The translations under genes were made by a program, and so were the position numbers. The notes under the pieces are model-generated. The model worked only from the letters and a program-made list of their open reading frames with translations, did no database searches and had not been told where the DNA came from. DNA of 64,000 nt from Paenibacillus sp. E222 (GTDB lineage Bacteria > Bacillota > Bacilli > Paenibacillales > Paenibacillaceae), in assembly GCF_013401555.1 (NCBI RefSeq), contig NZ_CP058552.1, forward strand, positions 186,001 through 250,000. Reading direction: 5' to 3'. Below are positions 44,895 to 54,970 of the stretch, piece after piece. The number at the start of each line of letters is the position of its first letter. Positions within the stretch are counted from its first letter, which is position 1.

Positions 44895-46565
44895 TTACCC
44901 CCACAGCTCCACGCGTCTGCGGACTTCCTCCGTTAATGCATCTTCATATGCTTTGATATCCGCACTCTCCTTGAGAGTGGCCTGATACTCTTCCCAGGCC
45001 TGGTCAAACTCGGCTGGTGACGTCATGATCACTTTAGGCAGCCATTTTCGTTTTACGTCGTCCATTTTCTGTCTAGCAATCGTCTCAGGTTTGTTGGGTT
45101 CAAAGTTATAGGTATAGATCGGGAACCATGGTTCGTTGTCCTCCGCAGGCTCCAGGAAATCCGTAAACTTCGTATATCCGTAAGCCTTCAACACTTTTTT
45201 GTCGATGTCATTCAGTGTGGCCAGATATTCCTCCGGTTGCTCCTTAGGGTCGAGTGCGTTTTTTCCGTCAGCAGTCATGCCTTCATGATGCGGAAAATAT
45301 ACCAGGGGACTTCCCGTGTTCGCCAGCACCCAGTCTGGATCTTTGGAATTGGAACGCTGCTCTTCATTCCGGGAGAATACGCCTTTTTCATCGACCTGGT
45401 AATCCACGCCTTCCTGTCCCCATGTTCTCAATACTTCCATCTCAGGGTCCAGCAAATCATTAATATACTGAAGCGCTCCCTCTACATCCTTGCAACTCGT
45501 TGTAATGGCCAAGCCGCCATTCACGTTTAGGATTGGCTTGTGCTGATAGCGTCCCTTTACATCCTCGGAAAGCGTGATGGACAATGGCACATAGGTTTTG
45601 TCGTACAATTTTTGCTTCACGAGCGATGCCTCGGCGTCAAGGAACTGCCACCCCTGGTCCACCATGCCCAGCACACGTCCGGTTGAAAGTTTGGAAATAT
45701 ATTGATCAAAGTTTGCCGTAAATGTCTCGTTATCGACCAAACCTTTATGGTACACTTCATTGATCTTTTTGAAATACGCCTTCGCTTCAGGAATCGTATT
45801 GTAGTTTTTGGCCGTCAGCGTTTCTTTGTCTATGATAGCTGCCCCTTCATTGGGGTAACCAGCCAGGAAGAGCGGAGGGTTTTCCAGTGCAAAATATCGC
45901 CAGTCATACGAGATAATTTCAAATCCAATCGTCGGCTGACCGTCAACTGTCGGATGAGCTGCTTTATACCGTTCAATCAAGTCAAAGTATTGATCAAGTG
46001 TTTTGATTGTCGGATAATTATCCCATTCCAGCACAGCCTTCTGAATCCAGAATGCTTCTCCGTCATGAGTTACCTTCATGGACTCGCCTTGTACATTGCC
46101 AAACTGAGGGATGAAGTAGATATGTCCATCCGTTGTGTTTTTCATTTTTTTCCAATCTTCGCCTAGATAATTTTTGATGTTCGGATATTTATCGATGTAA
46201 TCCTCAAGCGGGACCAGCGCCCCTGCCGATACCAATTGCTGAGTACCATCACTTCCATCGATAAAGTCGGGATATTCGCCGCCTGCAATCAGCACGCCAA
46301 TCCGTTCCTTGGCCGTTTGGCCGGTGAGCCAATCCATGGTCACGCGGACACCCGTTTTTTCTTCAATCGCTTTCAGCACCCGATTATCGTCTGGTGCAAT
46401 TTTCCCCGGCACGGCAAAAAATGCGGAAAATTGCTTCAAATCCTTGCCATCCGCTGTCTTCTCACCAGACGAGGATGATCCTGGCGTACATCCGGCAAGT
46501 GCAACAACCAGTATTAAAGCCAGCAAAACGCAATGCCTGATTTTTTTTCTAACATCCTTTTTCAT
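44895..46565 (-). CDS. extracellular solute-binding lipoprotein (LplA/YtcQ-like)
   Basis: A 556-residue lipoprotein with lipobox VALAGC (Cys about 28). Large size and the C-terminal PWFPIYTYNFEP region are typical of the LplA/YtcQ binding proteins of Paenibacillus and Bacillus. These bind complex saccharides such as rhamnogalacturonan or glycan-derived oligosaccharides. Start preceded by GGAGGGG. A cre-like palindrome lies at 46603-46618. The specific ligand is unknown. Confidence 0.9.
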   Translation of the reverse strand: MKKDVRKKIRHCVLLALILVVALAGCTPGSSSSGEKTADGKDLKQFSAFFAVPGKIAPDDNRVLKAIEEKTGVRVTMDWLTGQTAKERIGVLIAGGEYPDFIDGSDGTQQLVSAGALVPLEDYIDKYPNIKNYLGEDWKKMKNTTDGHIYFIPQFGNVQGESMKVTHDGEAFWIQKAVLEWDNYPTIKTLDQYFDLIERYKAAHPTVDGQPTIGFEIISYDWRYFALENPPLFLAGYPNEGAAIIDKETLTAKNYNTIPEAKAYFKKINEVYHKGLVDNETFTANFDQYISKLSTGRVLGMVDQGWQFLDAEASLVKQKLYDKTYVPLSITLSEDVKGRYQHKPILNVNGGLAITTSCKDVEGALQYINDLLDPEMEVLRTWGQEGVDYQVDEKGVFSRNEEQRSNSKDPDWVLANTGSPLVYFPHHEGMTADGKNALDPKEQPEEYLATLNDIDKKVLKAYGYTKFTDFLEPAEDNEPWFPIYTYNFEPNKPETIARQKMDDVKRKWLPKVIMTSPAEFDQAWEEYQATLKESADIKAYEDALTEEVRRRVELWG

Positions 46566-46602
46566 CATGACCCCTCCATCGATTATTTGGACAGAAGCTT
46601 TG

Positions 46603-46618
46603 TGGAAAGCGCTTTCCA
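46603..46618. promoter_or_regulatory. cre-like palindrome (CcpA site candidate)
   Basis: TGGAAAGCGCTTTCCA is a perfect 16-bp palindrome with the GAAAGCGCTTTC core of LacI/CcpA sites. It is 38 nt upstream of the binding-protein start. It suggests carbon catabolite control or a LacI-type regulator. Confidence 0.55.
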
Positions 46619-46711
46619 AAGGCTATGTTAAAATTACCATGTTCCCCTGTCCCCCTCAACGGGAGAAATTATAGGCGAAATCCCAATAATTCCAGTTCAA
46701 TGGCAATAAAA

Positions 46712-46741
46712 ATCCTGCCCCTCCATCAAGGAGTGCAGGAT
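46712..46741 (-). terminator. terminator overlapping the regulator stop
   Basis: ATCCTGC...GCAGGAT with an inner CTCC/GGAG stem, followed by TTTTATT on the minus strand. The regulator stop codon lies inside the hairpin. It separates the kinase/regulator unit from the transporter genes. Confidence 0.7.
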
Positions 46742-48330
46742 GTAGAATCGGCAGCGTACGCTGCCTGGGCTCTTTTGCGATATTGCGCAGGCGTCTCATC
46801 CATGAGTTTCTCGAACCGGTTAATAAAGTAATCGGAATCGCGATATCCGACAGCTGTTGCAATTTCATATACCCTTTGATCGGTTCTGCGCAGCAGCCGG
46901 GCGGCTTCCTCCACACGCAATTGATTCAAATAATCATTGAAGGACAGAGCATAATGCTTTTTGAAAATCTGACCCAAATACGCACTGTTCATGTAAAATT
47001 GCTCTCCCAGCAATTTCAGGCTGATGTTCTCCCTGTAATGTTCATGAATGAATGCCTCGATTCTGGCCAATACACCCATTGCGTTCCATTTCTGCTGCTC
47101 CTTCAGCTTCTCTGCGCACAGTCGCGAGAACTCCCATAAATTTTCAATGTTAGCCTCCATAGACAGCATCGCGTAATTCATCTGGAGGAACGCTGACTGC
47201 ATCAACCCGGAATCCGGGGGACCCGTCTCACCTTTTACAAGTTCCAACAGATTGTACGCCAAATAATGCAACTGAATGCGGACGATGCCCGGCTCGATTC
47301 GTTCATTGAGAAAAAATTGAAAGATCGCCTCTGCATGACTGCGAAGCTCATCCATTTGCTGTTGCTCAATCGACTTGATCAGGCCATCAAACAATTGTTT
47401 CTCTCGTTGTCCTGGCTGTTTCGTAAATATTTCAGTATTCATATGCTCGAAGTAATACATGGGGCCACTCGTGGTAAAAAAACGCAAGCTCTTCATTTTG
47501 CCGCAGGATTGGTAGGACTCATACAGTTCCTCCACCCTCTGTACTTCCTTTCCGATATAGAAGGCAACTGCCGACTCCTGACCCTGATTCAGCTCGCCAT
47601 GTAATCGGCCGATATATTCCTCCAACGCGATAGCCTCCTCCTTCAGCATCAGATCCGTGAGAATGAGCAAAACCGCATTCTTTTCCCCCGTGAACGGCTT
47701 CAGCACTTGTCCCTTGAAGGGCTCGCCAACCGATGCTTCAACCCGGGAGTACCAATCCGTTTCGCATTCTGCTCTCCCTGCGGTCTCCCCTGTCGCCTCG
47801 ATCAGCATGCAGCGCAGGAAGTTGGCACTCTGATAGCTGGACTGCACATTTGCAACAGATTCTTTATCGGCTGACCCAAGCAAGATGGACTGCATATGCT
47901 GAGCCAAGATGATCCGGTCCTTTTCTTGCTGGTGTCGCTTCTCTTCTGTCCGCGCATCGAATGAGATTCTGAATTCCTCAAGCACTTGAACCAGTTCCGT
48001 CTTCACGATGGGCTTGAGAATATAGTCATTCACCTGGTATTTAATCGCCTGCTTGGCATACTCGAACTCGTAGAATCCGCTTAGCAGGATCAGCTTGATC
48101 TCGCCGCCATACTGTTCGTACAAGGTTCTCGCAAGCTCCATGCCGTCCATCTCCGGCATCTTGATGTCGGCGATGACCAGGTCAGGGTGCACGGCCCGAA
48201 TGCACTCCAGCGCCTGCAAACCGTTTGATGCCTGACCGCAAATCTGATATCCGCATGACTCCCAATCGATAAGTAACTGAAGTCCCTGGCGAATAAATGG
48301 CTCATCATCCACAATCAGCACGTTGATCAT
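46726..48330 (-). CDS. response regulator of YesN type (receiver + AraC domain)
   Basis: A 534-residue regulator. An N-terminal receiver (about 1-120) has the phosphorylated Asp in VIADIKMPEMDG, with DDEP at the start and a conserved Lys in YILKPI. A large unassigned central part follows, then a C-terminal AraC helix-turn-helix pair (about 435-534: ISLKLLGEQFYMNSAYLGQIFKKHYALSFNDYL, DSDYFINRFEKLMDETPAQYRKR). AAGGAG precedes ATG 48330. It begins 11 nt after the sensor kinase and is presumably phosphorylated by it to activate the downstream sugar transporter. Confidence 0.93.
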   Translation of the reverse strand: MINVLIVDDEPFIRQGLQLLIDWESCGYQICGQASNGLQALECIRAVHPDLVIADIKMPEMDGMELARTLYEQYGGEIKLILLSGFYEFEYAKQAIKYQVNDYILKPIVKTELVQVLEEFRISFDARTEEKRHQQEKDRIILAQHMQSILLGSADKESVANVQSSYQSANFLRCMLIEATGETAGRAECETDWYSRVEASVGEPFKGQVLKPFTGEKNAVLLILTDLMLKEEAIALEEYIGRLHGELNQGQESAVAFYIGKEVQRVEELYESYQSCGKMKSLRFFTTSGPMYYFEHMNTEIFTKQPGQREKQLFDGLIKSIEQQQMDELRSHAEAIFQFFLNERIEPGIVRIQLHYLAYNLLELVKGETGPPDSGLMQSAFLQMNYAMLSMEANIENLWEFSRLCAEKLKEQQKWNAMGVLARIEAFIHEHYRENISLKLLGEQFYMNSAYLGQIFKKHYALSFNDYLNQLRVEEAARLLRRTDQRVYEIATAVGYRDSDYFINRFEKLMDETPAQYRKRAQAAYAADSTSCTP

Positions 48331-48341
48331 ATCCTCGCTCC

Positions 48342-50144
48342 TTATCCCTGAGATGCTTGCAAAAGGGGAATATGGATGGCAACCGTTGTCCCCTTGCCCT
48401 TTTCGCTGAAGATGTCCATCTGCACGCAATCATCGAAATACATCCGCAGCCGAATATAGGCATTCATCATGCCGATGCTGCTAAGCTCGCTCATCCGATC
48501 GATGTTTGGATCACGCATCATCGCTCGAAGCAGCGCCAGCTTGTCAGGATCGATGCCGACTCCGGTGTCCCGAATGGTTATGGAGAGCTGCTCGCTTCGA
48601 ATTTCGAACAAAACCTCCACGATCCCGTCACTCGACGTGCTCTCGATGCCATGGATGCAAGCATTCTCGACAAAGGTGAGCACGGTCAGCTTGGGGATCA
48701 TCAGGTCTGGAATAGAAGGATCTGTGACCCTGATTGCGAATTGCAGCTTGTCACCAAAGCGATATTGCTGAATGTTCAAATAACTCTCCACGAACTTGAT
48801 TTCCTCTGCAATGGTAATCAGGTCATCCCCCCAATTAATCGTCTGGCGCAGCAGCAATGCCAGCTTATGAATAATATCCGAGGTTTCAAGCTCATCCTTG
48901 ATCAAGCTCCGCATACGGATCGTTTCCAGCGTATTGAACATGAAATGCGGATTCACCTGGCTTTGAAGGGCCTTCAGTTCCGCTTGCTTCCTGGAGAGTT
49001 CAAGGGCTTGCCGCTCCACCTGACCCTTAAATACAATCTCGATCAGGTTCCTGATCTTGATCACCATCATATTGTAGCTGTGGGTCAGGCTACCAATCTC
49101 GTCCTTGCCCACAGGTCCTGAAATGACCTCAAATTGCTCATGCTTCACTTGATCCAGATGCTTCGAAATCCGGTCAATCCTCGTTACCAGCGATCTGGAT
49201 ATCATCCAGATCAGCAGGGTCGGCATCAGCAGATTGAGGATCATCAGGACGGTCACATTGAGCCTGGAATCCATGACCTCGGACAAAAAGTCCAATTTGG
49301 CGGCGCTGACGATAATCTGCCAGTTCTCTGATACCACGGGAATCAATTCCGTGGATTGAACAGACGAAATTGGACTGTTCGCCAACAGGTGAAATGGCTG
49401 GCGCGTCTGGTTCATTTTTGAATCGTTCGAGAAAATGACCTTGTCATCCGATACCACATATACATTTCCGTTCGTTCCCTCGTTCTTGAGCGACTTGTTG
49501 ATGAAGGCATAATCCAGATCGACCTTCAAAACCTTCTCCACCTGCTGCTCCCCAAAGTAATCCAGCCTCCGAATGATGCTTACTTTGCGTCCTCCCTGAC
49601 TTTGTGACATCTCCGCCTGCTGCTTGTCGAAATACGAATAGATCATGATATGGTCGCTCGTATTCATCAACGCTTGGTACCACTCACTTGCTCGAACCGC
49701 ATCATCCAGCTTAATGAAGTTTCCGCCATTCACAAAGGTATCGTTGCCGACATAAAACGTTACTTGATTCACCTGCTGATAACTGTAATAGTATCTGACC
49801 AGATTATTGTTGCTAAGCATGTCATAGTAAGCAAGATAATAGTCTTCGTCATCGCGGTATCTGGACTCCATAAATCGGTTCAGCGTTGCATCCGTATACA
49901 GAAAATTGGACACATACAGGCTGTTGTCGATGCTGTTCCGCAGGTTGAACCTGATCCTTTGCTGCATTTCATTGAAACGGTTGTTTTCCTTTTCCTCGAT
50001 GTTGCCTTTGATGCTTTGATAAAAGACCGTATTGGTTGCCAGTACCGGAACTAGCACACAAAAAATGAACAATATGTACAGCTTCGTTTTGAGACTCCAA
50101 TCATCTAAAAATTGTTTGCGCTTACAGAACTGCTTTTGGCTCAT
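48342..50144 (-). CDS. sensor histidine kinase of YesM type
   Basis: A 600-residue membrane kinase. A helix at about 18-40, an extracytoplasmic sensor of about 240 residues (dCache-like), a second helix at about 285-305, then HAMP and the kinase core. The phospho-His motif is NPHFMFNTLETIRM (His_kinase family 6, LytS/YesM class). ATP-binding motifs are ENACIHG and DTGVGI. It senses an extracellular sugar-related signal and pairs with the YesN-type regulator 11 nt downstream. The ribosome site is weak. Confidence 0.93.
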   Translation of the reverse strand: MSQKQFCKRKQFLDDWSLKTKLYILFIFCVLVPVLATNTVFYQSIKGNIEEKENNRFNEMQQRIRFNLRNSIDNSLYVSNFLYTDATLNRFMESRYRDDEDYYLAYYDMLSNNNLVRYYYSYQQVNQVTFYVGNDTFVNGGNFIKLDDAVRASEWYQALMNTSDHIMIYSYFDKQQAEMSQSQGGRKVSIIRRLDYFGEQQVEKVLKVDLDYAFINKSLKNEGTNGNVYVVSDDKVIFSNDSKMNQTRQPFHLLANSPISSVQSTELIPVVSENWQIIVSAAKLDFLSEVMDSRLNVTVLMILNLLMPTLLIWMISRSLVTRIDRISKHLDQVKHEQFEVISGPVGKDEIGSLTHSYNMMVIKIRNLIEIVFKGQVERQALELSRKQAELKALQSQVNPHFMFNTLETIRMRSLIKDELETSDIIHKLALLLRQTINWGDDLITIAEEIKFVESYLNIQQYRFGDKLQFAIRVTDPSIPDLMIPKLTVLTFVENACIHGIESTSSDGIVEVLFEIRSEQLSITIRDTGVGIDPDKLALLRAMMRDPNIDRMSELSSIGMMNAYIRLRMYFDDCVQMDIFSEKGKGTTVAIHIPLLQASQG

Positions 50145-50343
50145 CTCTTATCATTATCTCCTCTAACAATTACATCGCATCAACGTTATTATATCGTTTT
50201 TTGAATCGGAGTTGGTACAAATGATGCCGCCTATCCGTCGTGCTCCGGAAGATCATAGCACCTGGGGTTGAACAACATCATGCATTCCTTGCCCACGTGC
50301 CAGAAAAAGTTTGGTCATGAAGGAATTGAAGCAAAAATAAACA

Positions 50344-50365
50344 CTCGGCGCAACAATCGGCCGAG
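50344..50365 (-). terminator. terminator of second transporter cluster
   Basis: CTCGGC...GCCGAG stem with a 10-nt loop, then TGTTTATTTTTGC on the minus strand, about 55 nt after the GNAT stop. The rest of 50145-50420 shows nothing else I can name. Confidence 0.65.
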
Positions 50366-50420
50366 CGTTCGCTTCTCATTTACATTGGCTCCCCTGAGTA
50401 AAAACGGTCATGAGGATGCG

Positions 50421-50942
50421 TTAACTCATCAGTTGGTTGAATACCTTTTCCCAGCGGCTGCTGTGCCCATCCTCCATGAATAAAGGAACAAATCCCAATC
50501 GGAGATAGATTGCAATTGCAGGAAGCCTGAAGTCATCCGTCTCAAGCAGGGCCGCTTGCTTCCCCTCATCTCTCATTCGGTGCAAGGCAGCCAGTGCAAT
50601 GGTATACCCAAGCCCTTTCCCGGAGTGCCCCGGCAGAGCACCCACCATATGCAGATATCCACAGTTGATATCCCTGTCCTCTTTCTCCCATGCTACAGCA
50701 GTGGCAACAGCAAGTCCCTGATAACAGAGAAACAGAATCTTCTCCGGCAAAAACGGTGGCTGAAATCCGATCTTGTCGCCGAAGGCAATCTCCCTGGCAA
50801 AAGAAATTCGGATCACATGCTCCCACTCCGTTACATCACCAGATTGAAACGATCTCAAGCTGTAACCTTCCGGTATGTTCAGCTGCGGCAGATCTGCCAA
50901 AGTATCCTTTTTCATGACCAGCTTGGAGCGTTCATCCCTCAT
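50421..50942 (-). CDS. GNAT family N-acetyltransferase
   Basis: A 173-residue acetyltransferase. The acetyl-CoA motif is HMVGALPGHSGKGLGYTIALAALHRM, followed by ETDDFRLPAIAIYLRLGFVPLF. Its ATG overlaps the oxidoreductase stop (ATGA, 50942-50939), so translation is coupled and the protein probably acts in the same pathway, for example on an amino sugar or phosphonate-like metabolite. Last gene of the cluster, followed by a terminator. Confidence 0.88.
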   Translation of the reverse strand: MRDERSKLVMKKDTLADLPQLNIPEGYSLRSFQSGDVTEWEHVIRISFAREIAFGDKIGFQPPFLPEKILFLCYQGLAVATAVAWEKEDRDINCGYLHMVGALPGHSGKGLGYTIALAALHRMRDEGKQAALLETDDFRLPAIAIYLRLGFVPLFMEDGHSSRWEKVFNQLMS

Positions 50943-52147
50943 CCTGTAAAGCCTGCCTTTACTCTAAAGTCTGGAAATGGAACCGTGTTCCCGCCCTGCT
51001 TCACGGATTGCATCGAGAGGAAAAAGACCGCGCTCCAGGTCACGGCATCATACACATCAACCAGCGGGCTGCGGTTTTCCTGAATCGCCGAGATGAATTC
51101 CTCCAGCACCAGAAAATCACCCCCGCCATGCTTCGTTCCCGCCGCTAAGTGCCCCCACTGCTTCCATTTGGGATGATCATATTCGGGCTGATAACAGGAC
51201 ATTTTCTCCCATACATCCGAGCCATCCTCTCCGTTTACCGGAGAGCGGTTCTGCAGCCATACGAGATCTTCCTCATAGGGATGACGCGCGGACAAGTAAG
51301 CTCCCTTGGTTCCCTGCAGCATATAATGAGTTTTATTATGCGGCCGGACGGAGACCCAGTCGATACGCAGCGTAATCAGAACGCCGTTCTCGGTCACCAG
51401 CGCGGCGACGGCTGAATCCCCTTGACTCCAGTAGCCTTCACGGGCAGCCGGATGATCCTTGCCAAACTGCTCGCTGAAATAATTCTGCAGCGCCCTCGGT
51501 TTGGAGACTTGCGCCGAGATGCTTTTAAGCCGATCTCCTCCCGGTTGATTCAGCCCGATCCACTGCGCGGCTGGCCCAATCGAATGCGTCGGATAGTTGA
51601 CGCCGTTATAATTCTGGTGGAGCTGTCCTCGCCACGTAAGTGAGCCGTCCGGATGATGAATCAGATGGCGTAAATCATGAATATAGCCACCCTCAACATG
51701 GGTAATCTCCCCGAATAAACCTTGCTGCGCCATATAATTAACCGTAAGATTGGACCTGGAGAAGCAATAGTTTTCTGACATCATATATTTCAAACCTGTG
51801 CGCTCCACCGTCTCGACCAATTCCCAGGCTTCCTCAAGCGACTGCACAGCAATCACCTCACTTAACACATGTTTGCCTGCGTTCAGTGCATCAATGGAAT
51901 GCCTGGCATGCATATGCATGGGGCTAATTACAAAGACGGCATCAATGGAAGCGTCCTGCAGCATTTCCGAATAGTCGCTATACGTCCTGATCCCCGGGAA
52001 AATCCCTTTCCACTGCTCCAGAACCAGTTCATTCAAATCACAAGTAGCCGTCAGATCAATACGGTCAGCCAGAGAATGCAAGGCATTCAGAAAGCTTGCC
52101 CCCCGGTTACCTCCCACTATAGCCAGCCTTACTCGCTTGCGGGTCAT
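50939..52147 (-). CDS. Gfo/Idh/MocA-family oxidoreductase
   Basis: A 402-residue NAD(P)-dependent sugar dehydrogenase-like protein. The Rossmann motif is LAIVGGNRGASFLNAL (GGxxG) and the EKP-type motif appears as GKHVLSEVIAVQS, with S-E replacing E-K-P. That loss of the usual Lys suggests altered catalysis or a lyase/hydrolase-type role, as seen in some family members. C-terminal domain is about 130-400. Both ends overlap neighbours by ATGA, with the phosphoesterase upstream and GNAT downstream. Substrate is probably a sugar or polyol derivative. Confidence 0.87.
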   Translation of the reverse strand: MTRKRVRLAIVGGNRGASFLNALHSLADRIDLTATCDLNELVLEQWKGIFPGIRTYSDYSEMLQDASIDAVFVISPMHMHARHSIDALNAGKHVLSEVIAVQSLEEAWELVETVERTGLKYMMSENYCFSRSNLTVNYMAQQGLFGEITHVEGGYIHDLRHLIHHPDGSLTWRGQLHQNYNGVNYPTHSIGPAAQWIGLNQPGGDRLKSISAQVSKPRALQNYFSEQFGKDHPAAREGYWSQGDSAVAALVTENGVLITLRIDWVSVRPHNKTHYMLQGTKGAYLSARHPYEEDLVWLQNRSPVNGEDGSDVWEKMSCYQPEYDHPKWKQWGHLAAGTKHGGGDFLVLEEFISAIQENRSPLVDVYDAVTWSAVFFLSMQSVKQGGNTVPFPDFRVKAGFTG

Positions 52148-52998
52148 CGCGTCATCCCTTTCTTCGGAGAGGATAGTGACACAATCAGTTCTGTGGAATG
52201 ACCATCGCCTTTGGCATCTGGATGCGGTTCATAATCATATATGCCTTTGACAAAAATGTTCGCCAGCTCCTGATACGGTGTCCCCTGCAGCAAAATAGTA
52301 TTGATGCTCAACTGCTGCTCCTGAAGGTTTACGAGCAGCACCGCTGGGATATCCGGTACAGCCGCCAATTGTACAAAATGCCAATGATCACGTTGGAAGA
52401 CAGACTGAACATGGTTATGTCCGTTAAAGAAAATGCCCGGTCCCTGATGTTCATTCAGTATCGACCAGATATCGAGTGCAGCATCAAGAGACATCATCGG
52501 CTCCGTGGATCTGGCCGTTGTAGCGTATACCGGATGATGGGCGAACACGAGCAGCGGCTTCTGTCCGTACCTGTTCATCTGTCCCCGCAGCCAGTTCAGC
52601 TGCTCTTCATCGATCATACCGCCCCAATGGTCGGGATTCTCACGCGCAGTGTCCAGTACCAGCAGCACCGCCTCCTCTTCTTCAATCGCCAGATAGCGAT
52701 CTTGCCCCGTCATTGCCTGAAGATCGCCCTTGGAACAGGTATGCGTGTCATGATTACCCAGCGCATATAAAAATTCACCTTGCAATAGCTCACTTTTAAC
52801 CTTACTCATAATAAAATCGAACTCCGAGGGTTCACCGGCATGTGTCAAGTCACCAATAGACAGATGGTAGTCAGCGGAGAATGCCAAAAACTCCGACAGA
52901 TAACCGGTATAGAAAGCCTCCCTGGCCTCAATCATCGGATCATCCGCCTCTATCAGCTCGCTAGAATAGTGCAAATCGCCCATTACAATCAGTCTCAT
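52144..52998 (-). CDS. calcineurin-like metallophosphoesterase
   Basis: A 284-residue two-metal phosphoesterase. Motifs: GDLHYS (Asp, His), IGDLTHAGEPSE (Asp), ALGNHDTH (Asn, His), VFAHHPVY and FNGHNHVQS (His residues). This is the GpdQ/CpdA-like arrangement of phosphodiesterases. I start at 52998; an ATG at 53004 lies too close to GGGAG. It is followed by an ATGA overlap with the oxidoreductase and preceded by sugar ABC permeases. It probably hydrolyses a phosphodiester brought in by the transporter; that is inference. Confidence 0.9.
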   Translation of the reverse strand: MRLIVMGDLHYSSELIEADDPMIEAREAFYTGYLSEFLAFSADYHLSIGDLTHAGEPSEFDFIMSKVKSELLQGEFLYALGNHDTHTCSKGDLQAMTGQDRYLAIEEEEAVLLVLDTARENPDHWGGMIDEEQLNWLRGQMNRYGQKPLLVFAHHPVYATTARSTEPMMSLDAALDIWSILNEHQGPGIFFNGHNHVQSVFQRDHWHFVQLAAVPDIPAVLLVNLQEQQLSINTILLQGTPYQELANIFVKGIYDYEPHPDAKGDGHSTELIVSLSSPKKGMTR

Positions 52999-53012
52999 TA
53001 TCATAATCTCCC

Positions 53013-53921
53013 TTATCCTTTGATGCCCGAATGCATAAAGCTGCTGATAAACTGCCGTTGGAACAACATAAAGCCAATCAGCATCGGCGCCGTTACAATC
53101 AGGGTTGCTGCGCTGACATCCGTCCACTGTGCACCTGCTTCGGTTGATTTGGCAAACATCGCTAGCCCTACAGTGAGCAGACGATTTTCCGGGGAATTCG
53201 TCACAATAAGGGGCCAAAGAAAATCATTCCAATGAAAGCTGATGGAAACGATCGCAAAAGAAAGATAGACGGGCTTCGACAGCGGTATATAAATACGCAG
53301 CAAAATGCCGAGCGAAGAACAGCCCTCTACACGCGCAGCCTCATCCAGTTCGTAAGGAAGCTGTTTAAAGGCCTGCCTTAAGAGGAACACGCCAAACGCA
53401 GAAGCAAAATAAGGCAGCATAATACCGATCTTTGTATCCAGCAGTCCCAACTCGTTAATGATTTGGTAGTTAGAGAAAATGAGTACATCCGATGGGACCA
53501 TAATCTGGACGAGAAAGAGCATAAAGACAATATGGCGCCCAACAAAAGCAACGCGGGCAAACGCATATGCGGCCAGGGTTAATGTAACAATCTGAACTGC
53601 AAATATTCCTGAGGTTACAAGTAGCGTATTCCACATGTATTGTCCGAATGGTGCCCCCTGCCACACCCGACTGAAATTATCCAGCGTAAAATTCCAGGAC
53701 CAACCTGCACCAATGGATGCATCCTTTGGAAGAAAGGCATTGCGCAGCATCCACAATAGCGGAATCAGCCAAGCGGCAGCAAACAACAGCATAATTGCAT
53801 GCCACAACGCTTGTCCGGCCATCCGGCGGCGCCTTGCGGATCGAAACTTCCCGTTCAGCGACTGCTTGGCCTTTTCTGGCCGCAATGTAGCGGACAAGGA
53901 CAGCTCGGCAGCATTTTTCAT
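53013..53921 (-). CDS. ABC transporter permease (UgpE/MalG-like)
   Basis: A 302-residue six-helix permease. EAA loop: DEAARVEGCSSLGILLRIYIPLSKP. The N-terminal 35 residues are basic and unusual. AGGGGATAGGA precedes the ATG. It is 30 nt after the other permease and pairs with it. Confidence 0.92.
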   Translation of the reverse strand: MKNAAELSLSATLRPEKAKQSLNGKFRSARRRRMAGQALWHAIMLLFAAAWLIPLLWMLRNAFLPKDASIGAGWSWNFTLDNFSRVWQGAPFGQYMWNTLLVTSGIFAVQIVTLTLAAYAFARVAFVGRHIVFMLFLVQIMVPSDVLIFSNYQIINELGLLDTKIGIMLPYFASAFGVFLLRQAFKQLPYELDEAARVEGCSSLGILLRIYIPLSKPVYLSFAIVSISFHWNDFLWPLIVTNSPENRLLTVGLAMFAKSTEAGAQWTDVSAATLIVTAPMLIGFMLFQRQFISSFMHSGIKG

Positions 53922-53950
53922 GATTCCTATCCCCTTTCACCTTCCACCTT

Positions 53951-54841
53951 CTACTGGTAATGAATTTGGCGTTCCCATCCCGCAAACTGGAAGCAGGATA
54001 TTACAAGAAGCAGAACGATCATCACCACGGTCATAGCCGCCGCCATCCCCTGGTCATTGAAACTAAAAGTTGTCTCATAGATATAATATAGAAGCAGGCT
54101 GCTGGCATGATCCGGCCCTCCCTTGGTCATCATCCACAGATGATCCACCCATTTGAAGGCATTCGTAATCGCGACGACGGTGACAAACAGCGTTGTGGGC
54201 ATCGTCAATGGTATGGTGATCCGCAGCTGCTGCGTCCACACGCCGATCCCGTCTACCGAGGCCGACTCGTAAAGATCTTTCGGAATTTGCTGCAAGCCAG
54301 CCAGATAAAAGATCATGAAATATCCGGCTTCCTTCCAGACAGTCATCACAATCAGCGAGCCAAGCACCGTATCCGGATTGCCAAGCAGATTAACCTCGCT
54401 TCCTGTGAACCAGGAAGCAAACCGGGCAAACAAACCAAACTGAGGCATATAAAGAAACAGCCAAATGCTCGCAGCGGCGATCATTGGAATCATATTCGGG
54501 TAGAAAAAAGCAATACGGACCAGACCTTTGCCCCGGATCGCTTTATCTGCGAACAACGCCATTACAAAGGCCAGCGCCATCGAGACGGGAACCGTACCGA
54601 CGGCAAACCAGATGTTATTTCGGAACACTTCAATAAAAACAGGATCATGCAGCAATGCCTTATAGTTGTCCATTCCTACGAATACGGGCGTGCGTACGGC
54701 CAAATTCTGCTCAAACAGACTGAGCCATGCCGATTTAAGCATCGGATAATAGGTGAACATGCCAAGAAACAGAAGGGATGGTAACACAAGTCCCCACCCA
54801 AACCCGTTCCGCCTAAGCTTTTCGTTCCAGCGGGTATTCAT
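53951..54841 (-). CDS. ABC transporter permease (UgpA/MalF-like)
   Basis: A 296-residue permease with about six helices. EAA loop: YESASVDGIGVWTQQLRITIPLTMP. ATG 54841 follows AAGGAGG by 10 nt; an upstream in-frame Met at 54886 lacks support. It lies between the binding protein and its partner permease. Confidence 0.92.
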   Translation of the reverse strand: MNTRWNEKLRRNGFGWGLVLPSLLFLGMFTYYPMLKSAWLSLFEQNLAVRTPVFVGMDNYKALLHDPVFIEVFRNNIWFAVGTVPVSMALAFVMALFADKAIRGKGLVRIAFFYPNMIPMIAAASIWLFLYMPQFGLFARFASWFTGSEVNLLGNPDTVLGSLIVMTVWKEAGYFMIFYLAGLQQIPKDLYESASVDGIGVWTQQLRITIPLTMPTTLFVTVVAITNAFKWVDHLWMMTKGGPDHASSLLLYYIYETTFSFNDQGMAAAMTVVMIVLLLVISCFQFAGWERQIHYQ

Positions 54842-54970
54842 GCCCGATTCTCCTCCTTGTACTATCTGCGCCTTACATCCCTGCAACTCCGTGAAAAGAA
54901 ATATCGGCGGGAAGCACTGTCTTGGCTTCCCGCCAGGATCATAACTGAGGAAGGTTCTAATTCAGCAGTT

